Assembly: GCA_947378695.1 (NCBI GenBank)
Contig: CANCKZ010000063.1
Span: 1-5,136 of the forward strand
Length of the DNA stretch: 5,136 nt
DNA from: Rickettsiales bacterium
Lineage (GTDB): Bacteria; Pseudomonadota; Alphaproteobacteria; Rickettsiales; Deianiraeaceae
Direction: 5' to 3'
Shown: one piece after another, positions 1-5,136 of the stretch
Numbering within the stretch: the stretch's first letter is position 1
How the letters are laid out: each line of letters begins with the position of its first letter
Notes under the pieces: model-generated
The model's database searches: none
The model's input: the letters and a program-made list of their open reading frames with translations, nothing else
Told to the model about the DNA's origin: nothing
Translations under genes and position numbers: made by a program

Positions 1-176
1 CCCTTAAACATAGCAAAAGATTTCCTGTTGAATGGTTCGAGTGGGTCATAGAAAACCTGCGTTTCTTGTTCGAAAGAATCGTCTTCGAAGAAGTCATCTG
101 CAAGTGATGCCTGTGATGTTGCAAGAAATGCTGCAATTGCAAGGCTAAATAGATATTTGCTAAATGGATATCTCAT
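1..176 (-). CDS. mlaA: MlaA/VacJ family outer-membrane lipid-asymmetry protein (N-terminal part, truncated by window edge)
   Basis: Only the first 58 codons are in the window; the gene continues past position 1. MlaA is the outer-membrane component of the Mla system, which removes mislocalised phospholipids from the outer leaflet and passes them to periplasmic MlaC. What is seen: residues 1-26 form a typical Sec signal peptide (basic MRYPFSK, a hydrophobic stretch LFSLAIAAFLA, then a small-residue site ASLA before DD). An acidic linker follows (DDFFEDDSFEQE), then YDPLEPFNR at 43-51, the hallmark N-terminal motif of the MlaA family. There is no cysteine in the visible part, so the usual lipobox is absent and a signal peptidase I substrate is more likely than a lipoprotein. 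The ATG at 176 lies inside the end of the upstream TPR gene (17-nt overlap, different frame), suggesting translational coupling. No Shine-Dalgarno motif is visible upstream. Family assignment is confident from the motif; function is by family. Confidence 0.85.
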   Translation of the reverse strand, partial: MRYPFSKYLFSLAIAAFLATSQASLADDFFEDDSFEQETQVFYDPLEPFNRKSFAMFK

Positions 177-588
177 ATATAATTCGTTCAATTTGCTGAC
201 GATGTTCAGGGCAGGATATCAATGGCAGGGCTTTTGTGAAATATTGCACGGCTTTTTTGTGTTTTTTGTGAGTAATTGCAATTTCGGCGAGTCCTAAAAG
301 TGGTTCTGGGTGGTCTTTTCTGAATGTATATGCAATTTTGTAACGCAGTTTTGCATCAAGATTATTCCCATTTTCCTGATGCCAAAGGGCAAGTTTCATG
401 TTGTTTTCGTAAAGAACATGGTAGGCATTTTTTGCGTCACGAATGAAAAGCAAAATTGAAGCAAAGCCGTTTCTTGTGAAATCAACGGTTGATGTTGCAT
501 TTTGCTTAATATTTGCCGGCGATGGCAGAAGTTTTTGGAGGTATCGCAGTTGGGTTTTAGTATTCTTGACTATTTTCAGCATGTGCAT
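160..588 (-). CDS. Small tetratricopeptide-repeat (TPR) protein
   Basis: 142 residues from the chosen ATG. Residues about 65-95 (LALWHQENGNNLDAKLRYKIA, then a FRKDHPEP turn) and about 96-125 (LLGLAEIAITHKKHKKAVQYFTKALP) fit two consecutive TPR helix-turn-helix units, with the G/A spacing and the closing KAL expected of the fold. The N-terminal third is basic and looks helical (KIVKNTKTQLRYLQKLL). No signal peptide or membrane segment is apparent, so a cytoplasmic adaptor or assembly role is possible; the specific function is unknown. It overlaps the HemY-like gene upstream by 32 nt and mlaA downstream by 17 nt. Start choice: the frame is open back to a TTG at 672 and has an ATG at 654, but those imply overlaps of 116 and 98 nt; ATG 588 (or ATG 582) gives a modest overlap. 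None has a Shine-Dalgarno motif. An alternative reading, as the frameshifted C-terminus of the preceding gene, is less likely because both frames stay coding-like. Confidence 0.7.
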   Translation of the reverse strand: MHMLKIVKNTKTQLRYLQKLLPSPANIKQNATSTVDFTRNGFASILLFIRDAKNAYHVLYENNMKLALWHQENGNNLDAKLRYKIAYTFRKDHPEPLLGLAEIAITHKKHKKAVQYFTKALPLISCPEHRQQIERIIYEISI

Positions 589-1381
589 TTGGGAAATCGT
601 TTTGATAGCTTTGAATATTTTCGATATAACTTGTGGCAAAGTCTGTGTTGCCATCTGAAAGGGCAAGTTCAAGCTTCAATGCAAGCTTATTGAAAAGGTA
701 GAATGTGTATCTATCACGGAAAAACACAACTTTATTATTAATGAAATTCGTGATTATTGTGTGGGCTTCGTCAATTTTATTGGATTCCTCCAAGTTGCGT
801 GCGTGAAGATATGTTATGACATCGTTGTTAGGGTTTGTGTTGTAAATGCTTGCAATGAAAAGGTTTTTCCGCCAGAGTGTCCAATCTTTTGTGCAGGAAA
901 TAAACAGTGGAATTGCTTTTCCGCATTGGTATTTCTTGAATGTTTGTAAAAATGTGCGTGTTTTTCCAAGACGAAGAAGAATTATCAAGTGCTGAACAAG
1001 AATTTCGGGACTGTTTTGAATGTTGCTTTTGGTAAGGTTTAGTGCCTGTTTATGTTCGCCGTTTTGTTGAAGCTTTTTGATTTTTTCCAGAATGTTGTTG
1101 TCCTCCTTGTGAATGGAGAAAATCTTTTTCACAAAGGCGATGACATCTGGTATGAAGAATGTTTTGGCGATGAAGATATAAATGAACTTCAAGGCGATGT
1201 AAAGGAAGATTGACGAGAACGCTATGCCAAGAATCATGGCGTTTTGTGTTGTGTAAATTATGCCGTCTTTATATTTAAGATGAATTGGAGTGTGCTGAGC
1301 AAGGATTGGGTATATGAACATTAAAATTACAAACAGAAATGTTAATAGCAAAATGTTTTTTATGTAAGCAATAAAGTTCAT
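557..1381 (-). CDS. HemY-like inner-membrane protein with helical-repeat C-terminal domain
   Basis: 274 residues from ATG 1381. The layout matches the HemY family: a first membrane segment right at the N-terminus (about 8-27, ILLLTFLFVILMFIYPIL), a short extracytoplasmic loop with a YKDGIIYTT strand-like stretch (28-45), a second membrane segment (about 46-72), a proline at the membrane exit (FIPD), and then a long alpha-helical cytoplasmic domain. Stretches such as LQQNGEHKQALNLTKSNI (104-121) and ARNLEESNKIDEAHTII (194-210) look like degenerate TPR helices. HemY proteins are often found in heme-biosynthesis loci of Proteobacteria, but their biochemical role is unsettled and no heme gene is seen here. 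The family link is by topology, not close similarity; it is also shorter than typical HemY (about 400 residues), though the TPR gene just downstream could supply the missing repeats. A TTG at 1462 would add 27 residues; I prefer the ATG because it puts the first membrane segment at the N-terminus and leaves room for the promoter at 1409-1438. Confidence 0.6.
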   Translation of the reverse strand: MNFIAYIKNILLLTFLFVILMFIYPILAQHTPIHLKYKDGIIYTTQNAMILGIAFSSIFLYIALKFIYIFIAKTFFIPDVIAFVKKIFSIHKEDNNILEKIKKLQQNGEHKQALNLTKSNIQNSPEILVQHLIILLRLGKTRTFLQTFKKYQCGKAIPLFISCTKDWTLWRKNLFIASIYNTNPNNDVITYLHARNLEESNKIDEAHTIITNFINNKVVFFRDRYTFYLFNKLALKLELALSDGNTDFATSYIENIQSYQNDFPNAHAENSQEY

Positions 1382-1408
1382 AATTTGTGAAACTGTGATG
1401 TTGTTGAC

Positions 1409-1438
1409 ATTACGCAATTTCTTTTGAGGATTTGTCAA
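1409..1438 (-). promoter_or_regulatory. Candidate sigma-70-type promoter for the HemY-like/TPR/mlaA operon
   Basis: On the minus strand there is a perfect TTGACA (1438-1433), an 18-nt spacer, and CGTAAT (1414-1409, 4 of 6 matches to TATAAT). The predicted start near 1402 would leave a leader of about 20 nt before the ATG at 1381. The position is right for the operon, but the -10 box is weak and this is pattern matching only. Confidence 0.35.
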
Positions 1439-1455
1439 GAAGAATTTTTGCGGCA

Positions 1456-1499
1456 ATATCAATGCAAATTACACAACGATATAATTTAATTCCTTGACA
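1456..1499 (+). promoter_or_regulatory. Candidate promoter elements for maeB
   Basis: A perfect TATAAT lies at 1480-1485, with a poor -35 partner (ATATCA, 1456-1461, 18-nt spacer). A perfect TTGACA lies at 1494-1499, but its best -10 partner is TTTACT at 1520-1525, with a long 20-nt spacer. One of these pairs probably drives maeB and the transporter behind it; the sequence does not decide which. The first option gives a leader of nearly 60 nt, the second about 20 nt. Confidence 0.3.
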
Positions 1500-1510
1500 T
1501 TTATTTTCCT

Positions 1511-1543
1511 CGGAAAACTTTTACTCATACACAATTTTTTCCG
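1511..1543 (+). promoter_or_regulatory. Inverted repeat in the maeB leader (possible operator or hairpin)
   Basis: CGGAAAA at 1511-1517 and TTTTCCG at 1537-1543 are perfect 7-bp inverted arms around a 19-nt AT-rich centre. The right arm ends 6 nt before the maeB ATG, where a ribosome binding site would normally sit. It could be a dimeric-repressor operator covering the -10 region, or an RNA hairpin limiting access to the start codon. A 7-bp repeat can also occur by chance in AT-rich DNA, so confidence is modest. Confidence 0.3.
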
Positions 1544-1549
1544 GTTTAT

Positions 1550-3808
1550 ATGTCGAAAGATTCAAGACTCAAAGTTACAAAGCAAGAAGCATTAGATTTC
1601 CACGAATTTCCAAAACCCGGAAAGGTTTCAATTGCGCCAACGAAAAACCTTGTTACAGCAAGAGACTTATCCCTAGCATACTCCCCCGGTGTAGCATTTC
1701 CATGTCTTGAAATTCAGGCGGATCCTTCAACTGCCTACAAATACACATCGAAAGGCAACATGGTTGCGGTAATTACCAATGGAACTGCGGTTCTTGGGCT
1801 TGGAAACTTGGGTGCTGCGGCATCAAAACCAGTTATGGAAGGAAAATCTGTTCTTTTCAAACGCTTTGCAAACATTGATTCAGTTGATATCGAGGTTGAG
1901 GAATATAACAAAGAAAAATTCATTGAAGTTGTTGCTGCAATTGGTGATTCTTGGGGTGGTGTGAACTTGGAAGACATCGCTTCGCCAGATTGCTTTGAAA
2001 TTGAAGCTGCTTTGAAAAAACGCCTGAAAGTTCCTGTATTTCACGATGACCAACACGGAACAGCTATCATTTGCCTTGCGGGTTTGATGAACGCTTGCGA
2101 AATTATTGGTAAAAACTTTGCTGATTTGAGGGTGGTTCTTAACGGCCCGGGTGCTGCTGGTATTGCCTGCATCAACCTTTTGATGAGTGCCGGTATTAAA
2201 AAAGAAAATGTTCTTGCGTGCGATTCCAACGGCGTGATTTTTGAAGGCAGAACTGAAAAAATGACTGAAATCAAGGCAAGATATGCTGTGAAAACAACGG
2301 CAAGGACTCTTGAAGAAGCACTTGACGGTGCCGATGTCTTCCTTGGGCTTTCAGCAAAGGATGCTCTTTCAAAAACAATGTTGAAAAAAATGGCAAAAGA
2401 CCCTATCATTTTCGCAATGGCAAACCCTGACCCTGAAATTACACCGGAAGATGCTATGGAAGCAAGACCGGATGCAATCGTTGCAACAGGAAGAAGTGAT
2501 TACCCTAACCAAGTGAACAATGTTATGGGTTTCCCTTACATTTTCCGCGGAGCATTAGATGTTATGGCGACAGAAATTAACGAGGAAATGAAAATTGCGG
2601 CTGCTCGTGCAATTGCAAACCTTGCAAAGGAATCAGTTCCAACGGAGGTTCTTCGTGCCTACCCGGGAAGAAGATTGGAATTTGGAAGATCTTATATTAT
2701 TCCAACTCCGTTTGATCCTCGACTTATTTCAGAAGTGTCATCTGCTGTTGCGAAGGCTGCTATGGAAACAGGTGTTGCACGCAAGCACATAGCAAATTTC
2801 CGTGAATATAAAGCACAACTTCATGCGTTTAGGAATCCTACTCTAAGCACAATGCAGTCAATCTACAACAACCTTTCAAAAGATGAAAACAAAAAGAAAA
2901 TTATTTTTGCCGAAGGGGAAGAGCTTGAAGTGATAAAATCTGCTATTATGTTAAAAAACGATGGCTACGCTCACCCAATTCTTATTGGAAGAACGGAAAA
3001 GGTGCAAGAAGTTATGAAAAACGCAGGCATATCCGAGGAAATCACAGTTGTGAATGCAGGAAATTCGCCATTTGTGGAACTTTACACGAACATTGTGTTT
3101 GAAAAGTTGGGTCGCAAAGGGTTTTTACACCGTGACTGCGAACGCTTAATCAAAACCGACCGCAACCACTTCGCAGCAGCAATGCTTGAAGCAGGACACG
3201 CCGATTCCCTTGTGACAGGCTTCACAAGGGGCTACCAAAAATCGCTAAACGATGTTTCACGAGTTCTTTCAAGGAAATCTGACGAAGCACTTTTTGCAGT
3301 TTCGGGAATTGTTGTGAATAACAAAACAATTTTCATAGCAGACACCGCCATAAACGAAAATCCATCAGCAGAAGACCTTGCAAACATTGCAGTTCAAACC
3401 GCAAAAACAGTGGAAAGATTTGGTGTTACTCCAAGAGTTGCCTTCGTTTCATATTCTAACTTCGGTTCAAGAGCCGGCGTTGATAACGATAAAATCTCCC
3501 AAGCAATTTCAATTTTGGAAAAGCAAGGCGTTTCGTTCGAATTTGACGGCGAAATGATGGTTGATGTTGCACTTTCGGAAAATCCTCGTGAATACTACCC
3601 GTTTAACAGGCTAACCAAACCGGCAAACATTTTGATTACTCCAAATTTGACATCTGCTCACATTGCGATGAACCTTTTGGAGTCTGCCCATGACGGTTTT
3701 GTTATTGGACCAATGCTTCACGGTTTTGAAAAATCTGTGCAAATTTTGCGATACCACTCAACAATCAACGAAATTTCAAACCTATCGGCACTTTCACTAG
3801 CGTTGTAA
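1550..3808 (+). CDS. maeB: NADP-type malic enzyme with C-terminal phosphotransacetylase-like domain
   Basis: 752 residues, the usual length of hybrid MaeB enzymes (about 750-770). It oxidatively decarboxylates malate to pyruvate and CO2 with reduction of NADP (sometimes NAD), linking the TCA cycle to pyruvate and NADPH supply in the cytosol. Malic-enzyme part (about 1-430): catalytic Tyr44 in LAYSPGVA; TNGTAVLGLGNLGA (76-89); catalytic Lys99 in VMEGKS; metal-binding acidic residues in LEDI (140-143) and FHDDQHGTA (164-172); Rossmann loop G199-P-G-A-A-G204; then ANPDPEI (291-297) and ATGRSDYPNQVNN (312-324). Pta-like part (about 430-752): IIFAEGEE (451-458), FVSYSNFGSRAG (632-643), FDGEMMVDVAL (665-675), ITPNLTSAHIAMNLL (696-710), IGPMLHGFEK (719-728). 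In known MaeB proteins this domain binds acetyl-CoA allosterically and is not thought to make acetyl phosphate. No frameshift or missing key residue. The ATG at 1550 precedes the conserved N-terminus at normal distance, but has no Shine-Dalgarno motif. The transporter gene follows after 7 nt. Confidence 0.95.
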   Translation: MSKDSRLKVTKQEALDFHEFPKPGKVSIAPTKNLVTARDLSLAYSPGVAFPCLEIQADPSTAYKYTSKGNMVAVITNGTAVLGLGNLGAAASKPVMEGKSVLFKRFANIDSVDIEVEEYNKEKFIEVVAAIGDSWGGVNLEDIASPDCFEIEAALKKRLKVPVFHDDQHGTAIICLAGLMNACEIIGKNFADLRVVLNGPGAAGIACINLLMSAGIKKENVLACDSNGVIFEGRTEKMTEIKARYAVKTTARTLEEALDGADVFLGLSAKDALSKTMLKKMAKDPIIFAMANPDPEITPEDAMEARPDAIVATGRSDYPNQVNNVMGFPYIFRGALDVMATEINEEMKIAAARAIANLAKESVPTEVLRAYPGRRLEFGRSYIIPTPFDPRLISEVSSAVAKAAMETGVARKHIANFREYKAQLHAFRNPTLSTMQSIYNNLSKDENKKKIIFAEGEELEVIKSAIMLKNDGYAHPILIGRTEKVQEVMKNAGISEEITVVNAGNSPFVELYTNIVFEKLGRKGFLHRDCERLIKTDRNHFAAAMLEAGHADSLVTGFTRGYQKSLNDVSRVLSRKSDEALFAVSGIVVNNKTIFIADTAINENPSAEDLANIAVQTAKTVERFGVTPRVAFVSYSNFGSRAGVDNDKISQAISILEKQGVSFEFDGEMMVDVALSENPREYYPFNRLTKPANILITPNLTSAHIAMNLLESAHDGFVIGPMLHGFEKSVQILRYHSTINEISNLSALSLAL

Positions 3809-3815
3809 TTTTGTA

Positions 3816-4694
3816 ATGACTTGGGTCTATAACCTTTTGGCGGCATTGATTAATGTCGCCGTTATGGTTCTGTTTAAAGTTCTGGTCCTCAACGGAAACC
3901 TTACGGCAAATTCCTTGGGGCTTGTGCGAAGTCTTTTTGGTTTAATCGCATTTTCTCCGCTAATAATTCTGGCACTGTTCAAAGAGCCAAAAGCTTTCAC
4001 CGAAAATGTCCCACATAAATGGAATTTTTTGCTTGGCTTTTTTGGAGGACTCTCAATCTTCATCTGGCCTCTGGTTTATGTCAATATTGAAACGCACATA
4101 GCAATGACCTTCGCCTTCATGTTGCCGTTCATCGCAAATTTCATGCTGATGCTTTGGTGTAACGAGAAAATTCCACCAATCGCTTGGGTTGCAAAGGTTT
4201 TATGCCTTGTTGCGGTGTGGATAATCCTCAAACCAAAATTCCCACATTGGAACATATATCATTCCCTTGCAATTGTGTGCGTGGCTTTGTGGTCGATCTG
4301 CGTTGTTTTCAACAAAAAAATTGGGCAATCTGGTGCGAAAGTTACAATTTCCCTTTACTGGTACTTAATCCTTTCAACAATATTTTCTGCCGTTTGTTCA
4401 ATTGCTGTGTTTGATGAGGTTTCGTGGTCGCACTGGAAAATATTTCTGCTTATTGGCGGATTGAATTCCGTTGGAAACTTTTTCACACTTATGGCGTTCA
4501 AAAAAGGCAAGGGGTATGTTGTGCAAATGATGGAATTTGTCAAGTTCGTTGCAATAATTGCGTGCGATATCCTGCTTTTTCACGGCACAATTTCCACAAC
4601 AACCATTGTTGGAAGCGTCATTATTTGCTTTGCAATTGGCATTCTGGCATTTTCTGGCGTGAGCGACTCCAAAAAAACGCACAAAATTGCCTAG
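3816..4694 (+). CDS. DMT-superfamily (EamA-type) membrane transporter
   Basis: 292 residues with about ten hydrophobic segments, near 4-24, 34-55, 71-90, 93-115, 120-138, 149-166, 175-198, 207-226, 234-256 and 260-281. This is the 5+5 TM layout and length of EamA/RhaT-type drug/metabolite transporters. The loop VNIETHIAMTFAFMLP (89-104) and the helix GLNSVGNFFTLMAFKKGKG (215-233) are at the positions where the two halves carry their characteristic end-of-TM3/TM8 motifs. The substrate cannot be read from sequence; the family includes amino-acid, sugar and metabolite exporters and importers. It starts 7 nt after the maeB stop with no promoter or Shine-Dalgarno motif between, so it is probably co-transcribed and perhaps reinitiated. 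A role in moving a C4-acid or related metabolite is conceivable but only guilt by association. The hydrophilic tail (SDSKKTHKIA, then TAG) is encoded by a 34-bp sequence that recurs 188 bp downstream. Confidence 0.85.
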   Translation: MTWVYNLLAALINVAVMVLFKVLVLNGNLTANSLGLVRSLFGLIAFSPLIILALFKEPKAFTENVPHKWNFLLGFFGGLSIFIWPLVYVNIETHIAMTFAFMLPFIANFMLMLWCNEKIPPIAWVAKVLCLVAVWIILKPKFPHWNIYHSLAIVCVALWSICVVFNKKIGQSGAKVTISLYWYLILSTIFSAVCSIAVFDEVSWSHWKIFLLIGGLNSVGNFFTLMAFKKGKGYVVQMMEFVKFVAIIACDILLFHGTISTTTIVGSVIICFAIGILAFSGVSDSKKTHKIA

Positions 4695-4697
4695 GGG
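4664..4697 (+). repeat. 34-bp direct repeat, copy 1 (inside the 3' end of the transporter gene)
   Basis: It runs from CGACTCC to CTAGGGG and matches 4852-4885 at 32 of 34 positions without gaps. It encodes the last codons of the transporter and its TAG stop. The match resumes after a gap: AAACGATTTT occurs at 4709-4718 here and at 4887-4896 in the other copy, so copy 1 carries roughly 10 extra bases between the two matching blocks. Confidence 0.8.
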
Positions 4698-4700
4698 AGG

Positions 4701-4811
4701 TTAATGTGAAACGATTTTAAAACCGTCAAATTCCCTTTCCTCTATGTGGTGTTTTGCAATGTTGTTGCTAATGTTATATATTTTTTCTAGGAAATCTTGA
4801 AATCCTGCCAT
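4701..4811 (-). CDS. Possible small ORF, 36 residues, unknown function
   Basis: It opens at ATG 4811 (MAGFQDFLEKIYNISNN) and ends IEEREFDGFKIVSH before TAA at 4703-4701. An in-frame TAA eight codons upstream of the ATG makes it a self-contained short frame. The composition is balanced, with an amphipathic, partly helical look (FQDFLEKIYNI, HHIEEREF) and no membrane segment. It sits exactly between the two copies of the 34-bp direct repeat and opposite to the transporter. There is no Shine-Dalgarno motif, but neither do the solid genes here have one. A 36-codon frame can easily arise by chance; it might also be the tail of a decayed gene. Confidence 0.3.
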   Translation of the reverse strand: MAGFQDFLEKIYNISNNIAKHHIEEREFDGFKIVSH

Positions 4812-4827
4812 AATTTGGTTGAGGCTT

Positions 4828-4869
4828 TGCGATTACACAACGGATTCACGACGACTCCAAAAAATCGCA
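4828..4869. repeat. Two-tier inverted repeat (possible stem-loop)
   Basis: The outer arms TGCGATT (4828-4834) and AATCGCA (4863-4869) are perfectly complementary over 7 bp. Inside them, GGATTC (4842-4847) and GACTCC (4853-4858) pair at 5 of 6 positions around a 5-nt loop (ACGAC). The right-hand arms belong to repeat copy 2. No T-run follows on either strand, so it is not a classical terminator; it may be part of an intergenic repeat element or a chance fold. Confidence 0.35.
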
Positions 4870-4885
4870 CAAAATTGCTTAGGGG
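4852..4885 (+). repeat. 34-bp direct repeat, copy 2 (intergenic)
   Basis: This matches 4664-4697 at 32 of 34 bases. In the reading frame matching the transporter it spells DSKKSHKIA and then TAG, against DSKKTHKIA and TAG in copy 1. The two differences are therefore one conservative change (Thr to Ser) and one silent change (GCC to GCT). That frame is open leftward only to a TGA at 4820-4822, so no gene remains here; it looks like a leftover gene tail or a dispersed element. Confidence 0.8.
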
Positions 4886-4949
4886 AAAACGATTTTGACT
4901 GTGGGTAATAACAAAATTGAATAAGATGACAGTTTTGAGTGGCGAAAAT

Positions 4950-4992
4950 GCTTGAAAATGTCAAGCCAACTTGTGAAGATGCTCGCTCACAA
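4950..4992 (-). terminator. Two tandem hairpins after trhO, possible weak terminator
   Basis: Reading leftward from the trhO stop, the first inverted repeat is TTGTGA/TCACAA (4992-4987 and 4976-4971, 10-nt loop), beginning 2 nt after the stop codon. The second is GCTTGA/TCAAGC (4966-4961 and 4955-4950, 5-nt loop), followed on the minus strand by ATTTT. The stems are short and the U-tract is brief, so if this terminates trhO it is probably inefficient or aided by Rho. Confidence 0.35.
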
Positions 4993-4994
4993 CC

Positions 4995-5136
4995 CTAATT
5001 TGCCACGCATTGGTCGTCCACAATAATGCGGTCGTCAAAAACGAAGCAGTCGCCCGTCCACATTCTATTTTGGTTTTGAGTTTCCATAAAATAGCCCAAA
5101 ATTCCACCTTCAAGGTGATAAACATTAGTGTAGCCC
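4995..5136 (-). CDS. trhO: tRNA uridine(34) hydroxylase TrhO (UPF0176, rhodanese-like), C-terminal 46 residues only
   Basis: The window cuts this gene; only its end is present, with the stop TAG at 4997-4995. The visible residues begin [16 protein letters not shown], the end of a rhodanese domain, followed by [16 protein letters not shown]. This rhodanese-end plus W-x-G-x-CFVFDDR combination is characteristic of TrhO (YceA/UPF0176), which hydroxylates U34 in tRNA using oxygen as the first step to 5-(carboxy)methoxyuridine. The catalytic rhodanese cysteine lies upstream, outside the window, so activity cannot be judged. The protein ends soon after the motif (DDQCVAN). It is convergent with the maeB-transporter unit and shows no functional link to it. 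Assignment is by motif recognition over a short stretch. Confidence 0.8.
   Translation of the reverse strand, partial: GYTNVYHLEGGILGYFMETQNQNRMWTGDCFVFDDRIIVDDQCVAN

Larger units (their letters stand above)
4695..4994. other. 300-bp intergenic region between convergent genes
   Basis: It lies between the transporter stop (plus strand) and the trhO stop (minus strand). Going left to right it holds: a near-palindrome ACGATTTTAAAACCGT (4711-4726); a possible minus-strand 36-codon ORF (4701-4811); a potential stem-loop at 4828-4869; repeat copy 2 (4852-4885); an AT-rich stretch with nothing recognisable (4897-4949); and two short inverted repeats at 4950-4992. No RNA gene or mobile-element gene is recognised. 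No strong intrinsic terminator is visible for the transporter. Confidence 0.7.

Noticed and set aside
761..949. 62-codon plus-strand frame opposite the HemY-like gene
   Set aside because: It is antisense to a longer coherent gene with membrane segments; cysteine-rich out-of-frame composition and no recognisable motif.
1382..1462. N-terminal extension of the HemY-like protein from a TTG at 1462
   Set aside because: It would put 27 polar residues before the first membrane segment, use a TTG without an SD motif, and run over the best promoter candidate. The ATG at 1381 fits the family layout better.
2041..2409. 122-codon open frame on the minus strand inside maeB
   Set aside because: It lies wholly opposite a strongly conserved, fully explained coding region; the protein resembles nothing and is a codon-bias shadow.
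4398..4720. Overlapping frames of 94 and 98 codons at the end of the transporter gene
   Set aside because: Both are shadows of the membrane-protein frame, with Cys/His/Asn-rich composition that looks like out-of-frame translation.
4711..4726. Near-palindrome ACGATTTTAAAACCGT as an operator
   Set aside because: It is AT-rich with a mismatched pair, lies downstream of a gene end rather than in a promoter, and could easily be chance.
4756..4786. Possible terminator for the transporter: GCAA/TTGC hairpin followed by six T
   Set aside because: The stem is only 4 bp and the T-run begins 12 nt after it, which does not fit an intrinsic terminator.
4664..4885. CRISPR-like repeat-spacer arrangement
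   Set aside because: There are only two copies, spaced 188 bp apart, one of them coding. There is no third unit, regular spacing or cas gene.

Overview
The window is an AT-rich piece of a bacterial chromosome, probably from an alphaproteobacterium, perhaps a host-associated one. That placement is an inference. It rests on a diverged HemY-like protein, an MlaA, a TrhO and a hybrid MaeB-type malic enzyme occurring together, on low GC, and on the lack of Shine-Dalgarno motifs. No marker gene fixes the taxon.

Left part (1-1381, minus strand): three tightly packed genes read leftwards in three different frames. They are a two-TM HemY-like protein with a helical-repeat tail, a small TPR protein overlapping it by 32 nt, and the start of mlaA (outer-membrane lipid-asymmetry protein), which overlaps the TPR gene by 17 nt and runs off the window. 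The first part of mlaA is too short to have been obvious as an ORF, but its DPLEPFNR motif is diagnostic. The overlaps suggest one translationally coupled envelope-related operon. A 168-bp divergent promoter region (1382-1549) separates it from the next block.

Centre (1550-4694, plus strand): a full-length NADP-type malic enzyme with a C-terminal phosphotransacetylase-like domain (maeB), followed after 7 nt by a ten-TM DMT/EamA-family transporter. The two are probably co-transcribed. The maeB leader carries a 7-bp inverted repeat that ends 6 nt before the start codon.

Right part (4695-5136): a 300-bp gap between convergent transcription units, then the last 46 codons of trhO (tRNA U34 hydroxylase, minus strand), cut by the window edge. 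The gap holds the most unusual structure in the window. The last 34 bp of the transporter region, including its stop codon, is repeated 188 bp downstream at 32/34 identity with the same coding sense. Between the copies, on the minus strand, lies a possible 36-codon small ORF. Two small hairpins follow the trhO stop.

I see no CRISPR array, insertion sequence, tRNA, rRNA or clear defence system. Most of the window is ordinary housekeeping; the repeat and sORF region and the HemY-like/TPR/MlaA overlap cluster are the parts worth follow-up.
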